Below are positions 6,529 to 7,154 of a stretch of DNA of 7,154 nucleotides, piece after piece. Positions within the stretch are counted from its first letter, which is position 1. Each line of letters opens with the position of its first letter. The stretch is from Sulfurimonas sp. (GTDB taxonomy: Bacteria; Campylobacterota; Campylobacteria; Campylobacterales; Sulfurimonadaceae), in NCBI GenBank assembly GCA_027066935.1, contig JAMOMX010000394.1, positions 1 to 7,154 of the forward strand. The letters are read 5' to 3'. The position numbers were made by a program, and so were the translations under genes. The notes below the pieces were generated by a model, which was not told the origin of the DNA, did not search any database, and worked only from the letters and a program-made list of their open reading frames with translations.

Positions 6529-6578
6529 TAGTCATTCCTGAAGATTACCACCCAAGCACAGTCCTATTTTTTTGTTTT
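6529..6578 (+). repeat. Imperfect ~50-bp direct repeat in the downstream spacer, unit 2
   Basis: Partner of 6408-6457. It ends in a T-rich stretch ten bases before the terminal repeat of the second IS5-like copy. The function is unknown; it could be the worn remains of a tandem duplication or a dispersed genomic repeat. Confidence 0.6.
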
Positions 6579-6587
6579 ATACATTGT

Positions 6588-7037
6588 AGAGACCTTTGTA
6601 CGAGATAACATAAATCCCATAAAAATGAGAGAATAGGATTTTACCCGATAGGTTAGAACAATGGCTTGGAAAAACATCAAACAAAGAAGCTTCGCAGATG
6701 ACCTCGTTGAAGTGCATAGCGCGGTTGAAGAACTTGACGATGTTCATGATTTGATCAACTGAGCAAGGATTGAAAACGTTCTCAGTGATATACACACCAA
6801 AGTCCAAGGTGAGAAAGCGTGGCCACCTTTGATGATGTACAAAGCCCTACTACTTCAAAGCTGGTACGGTTTAGGAGACCCTGCATTAGAAAAGCAACTG
6901 GCTCGTGATTTATTATTCCGTCGTTTTGTGGGCTTAAGTCTCAGTGAGAGAGTGCCTGACCATTCAACTTTTTGGCGTTTTCGTAACCTTCTCGAAGAGA
7001 AGGCGCTTAACGAGCTTCTTTTGGAAGAACTCAACCA
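6588..7037 (+). mobile_element. IS5-like element copy 2, 5' part, interrupted by another element
   Basis: The left end GAGACCTTTGTACG (6589-6602) differs by one base from the end at 268. The following leader matches copy 1 with a 1-base indel. The element keeps the transposase start and helix-turn-helix region that copy 1 has lost, so the two copies together show most of the original element. It lies in the same orientation as copy 1, so the array is flanked by direct copies. Its right side is cut at about 7036-7038 by a second, unrelated mobile element; the remainder is outside the window, if it survives. Confidence 0.8.
6661..7035 (+). pseudogene. IS5-like transposase, N-terminal part with in-frame TGA
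   Basis: The ATG at 6661 gives MAWKNIKQRSFADDLVEVHS and reads on to a TGA at 6760-6762 (codon 34). Copy 1 has TGG (Trp) at the same place, so this is a point nonsense mutation. The frame then continues without interruption through KAWPPLMMYKALLLQSWYGL, LLFRRFVGLSLSERVPDHST and FWRFRNLLEEKALNELLLEEL. This is the typical N-terminal DUF772/helix-turn-helix region of IS5-family transposases ('D-hST-hxRFR'). Homology stops at about LNH (7033-7038), where foreign sequence starts. A full transposase of this type would be about 300 residues or more; the whole DDE catalytic domain is absent. An ATG at 6829 opens a frame but yields no functional protein. Confidence 0.85.
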
Positions 7038-7057
7038 CTATGCACTGAAGTGCATAG
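7038..7057. repeat. Subterminal hairpin of the IS200/IS605-type end
   Basis: A perfect 9-bp stem with a two-base GA apex sits at the boundary with the interrupted IS5-like transposase. In this IS class such a hairpin, read as single-stranded DNA, is the binding site of the transposase. Confidence 0.6.
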
Positions 7058-7077
7058 GTTGCCTTTGGACTAAAGTC

Positions 7078-7154
7078 CTATTCTAATATCATATTGCCCG
7101 TCCCCCCATTTGGAGGACGATGATGTTCTAAATATTCTTGGATCATTTTATCCG
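7078..7154 (-). CDS. C-terminus of a probable TnpA (Y1-type) transposase, partial
   Basis: On the minus strand the frame reads DKMIQEYLEHHRPPNGG and then TGNMILE, with a TAG at 7080-7078; the 5' part is off the window. The pattern 'hI-x-x-YL-x-HH' followed by a short polar tail and a hydrophobic end resembles the last helix of IS200/IS605 TnpA. The stop overlaps the foot of the GGACT/AGTCC hairpin, as expected for a gene running up to its own right end. The catalytic tyrosine and the HUH motif would lie in the missing part, so the identification is tentative. Confidence 0.5.
   Translation of the reverse strand, partial: DKMIQEYLEHHRPPNGGTGNMILE

Larger units (their letters stand above)
7038..7154 (-). 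mobile_element. Probable IS200/IS605-type element, right end (rest outside window)
   Basis: Beginning exactly where the IS5-like transposase stops is a 9-bp perfect hairpin CTATGCACT-GA-AGTGCATAG (7038-7057). A second, shorter hairpin GGACT-AA-AGTCC follows at 7067-7078. A minus-strand reading frame then ends at 7078. Subterminal hairpins next to a short Y1-transposase gene, with no inverted terminal repeats and no target duplication, are characteristic of the IS200/IS605 group. There the folded single-stranded ends are recognised by TnpA. The left end and most of the gene lie beyond the window, so the assignment rests on end structure and 24 residues. Confidence 0.6.

Overview
The window is AT-rich DNA from a bacterium, apparently part of a cell-envelope or polysaccharide region broken up by insertion sequences. 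The organism cannot be fixed from sequence alone. Lipoprotein signal peptides, purine-rich ribosome binding sites, low GC and an IS5-type element sharing a host with an IS200/IS605-type element suggest a Gram-negative, possibly marine and perhaps Campylobacterota-like host (low confidence).

Layout: positions 1-114 hold the last 37 codons of a probable glycosyltransferase. A second gene starts at 192 and encodes a short hydrophobic N-terminus. It is cut off at 266 by an internally deleted IS5-like element (267-748) that keeps both 15-bp terminal inverted repeats. On the far side of this element, with no matching target duplication, lies the C-terminal remnant of a beta-helix protein gene (749-1279, with an internal TAG).

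The centre holds two complete, tandem, same-strand paralogues, at 1463-3796 (777 aa) and 3980-6361 (793 aa). Each encodes a lipoprotein with a small helical module, a DUF5011-like Ig fold, a second Ig-like domain, a long right-handed beta-helix and a 41-residue C-terminal tail. The first 339 residues differ at one position and the tail at one position, while the beta-helix between them is strongly diverged. The remnant at 749-1279 carries a third, different beta-helix end with the same tail. The array is therefore constant-variable-constant. Its direct repeat has a 2,517-bp period and is identical over 1,094 bp, spanning tail, intergenic leader and N-terminal half.

Downstream, a 227-bp spacer contains a degenerate 50-bp direct repeat. 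It is followed by the 5' part of a second copy of the same IS5-like element (from 6588/6589), whose transposase has an in-frame TGA and is cut off at about 7036. The interrupting DNA looks like the right end of an IS200/IS605-type element: two hairpins and the C-terminus of a minus-strand reading frame running off the window.

Working interpretation: the tandem genes make outer-membrane-anchored, surface or periplasmic beta-helix proteins that probably bind or act on polysaccharide. Recombination between their constant ends could reassort or change the number of the variable domains. The flanking IS copies have already removed part of the array and of the neighbouring glycan genes.
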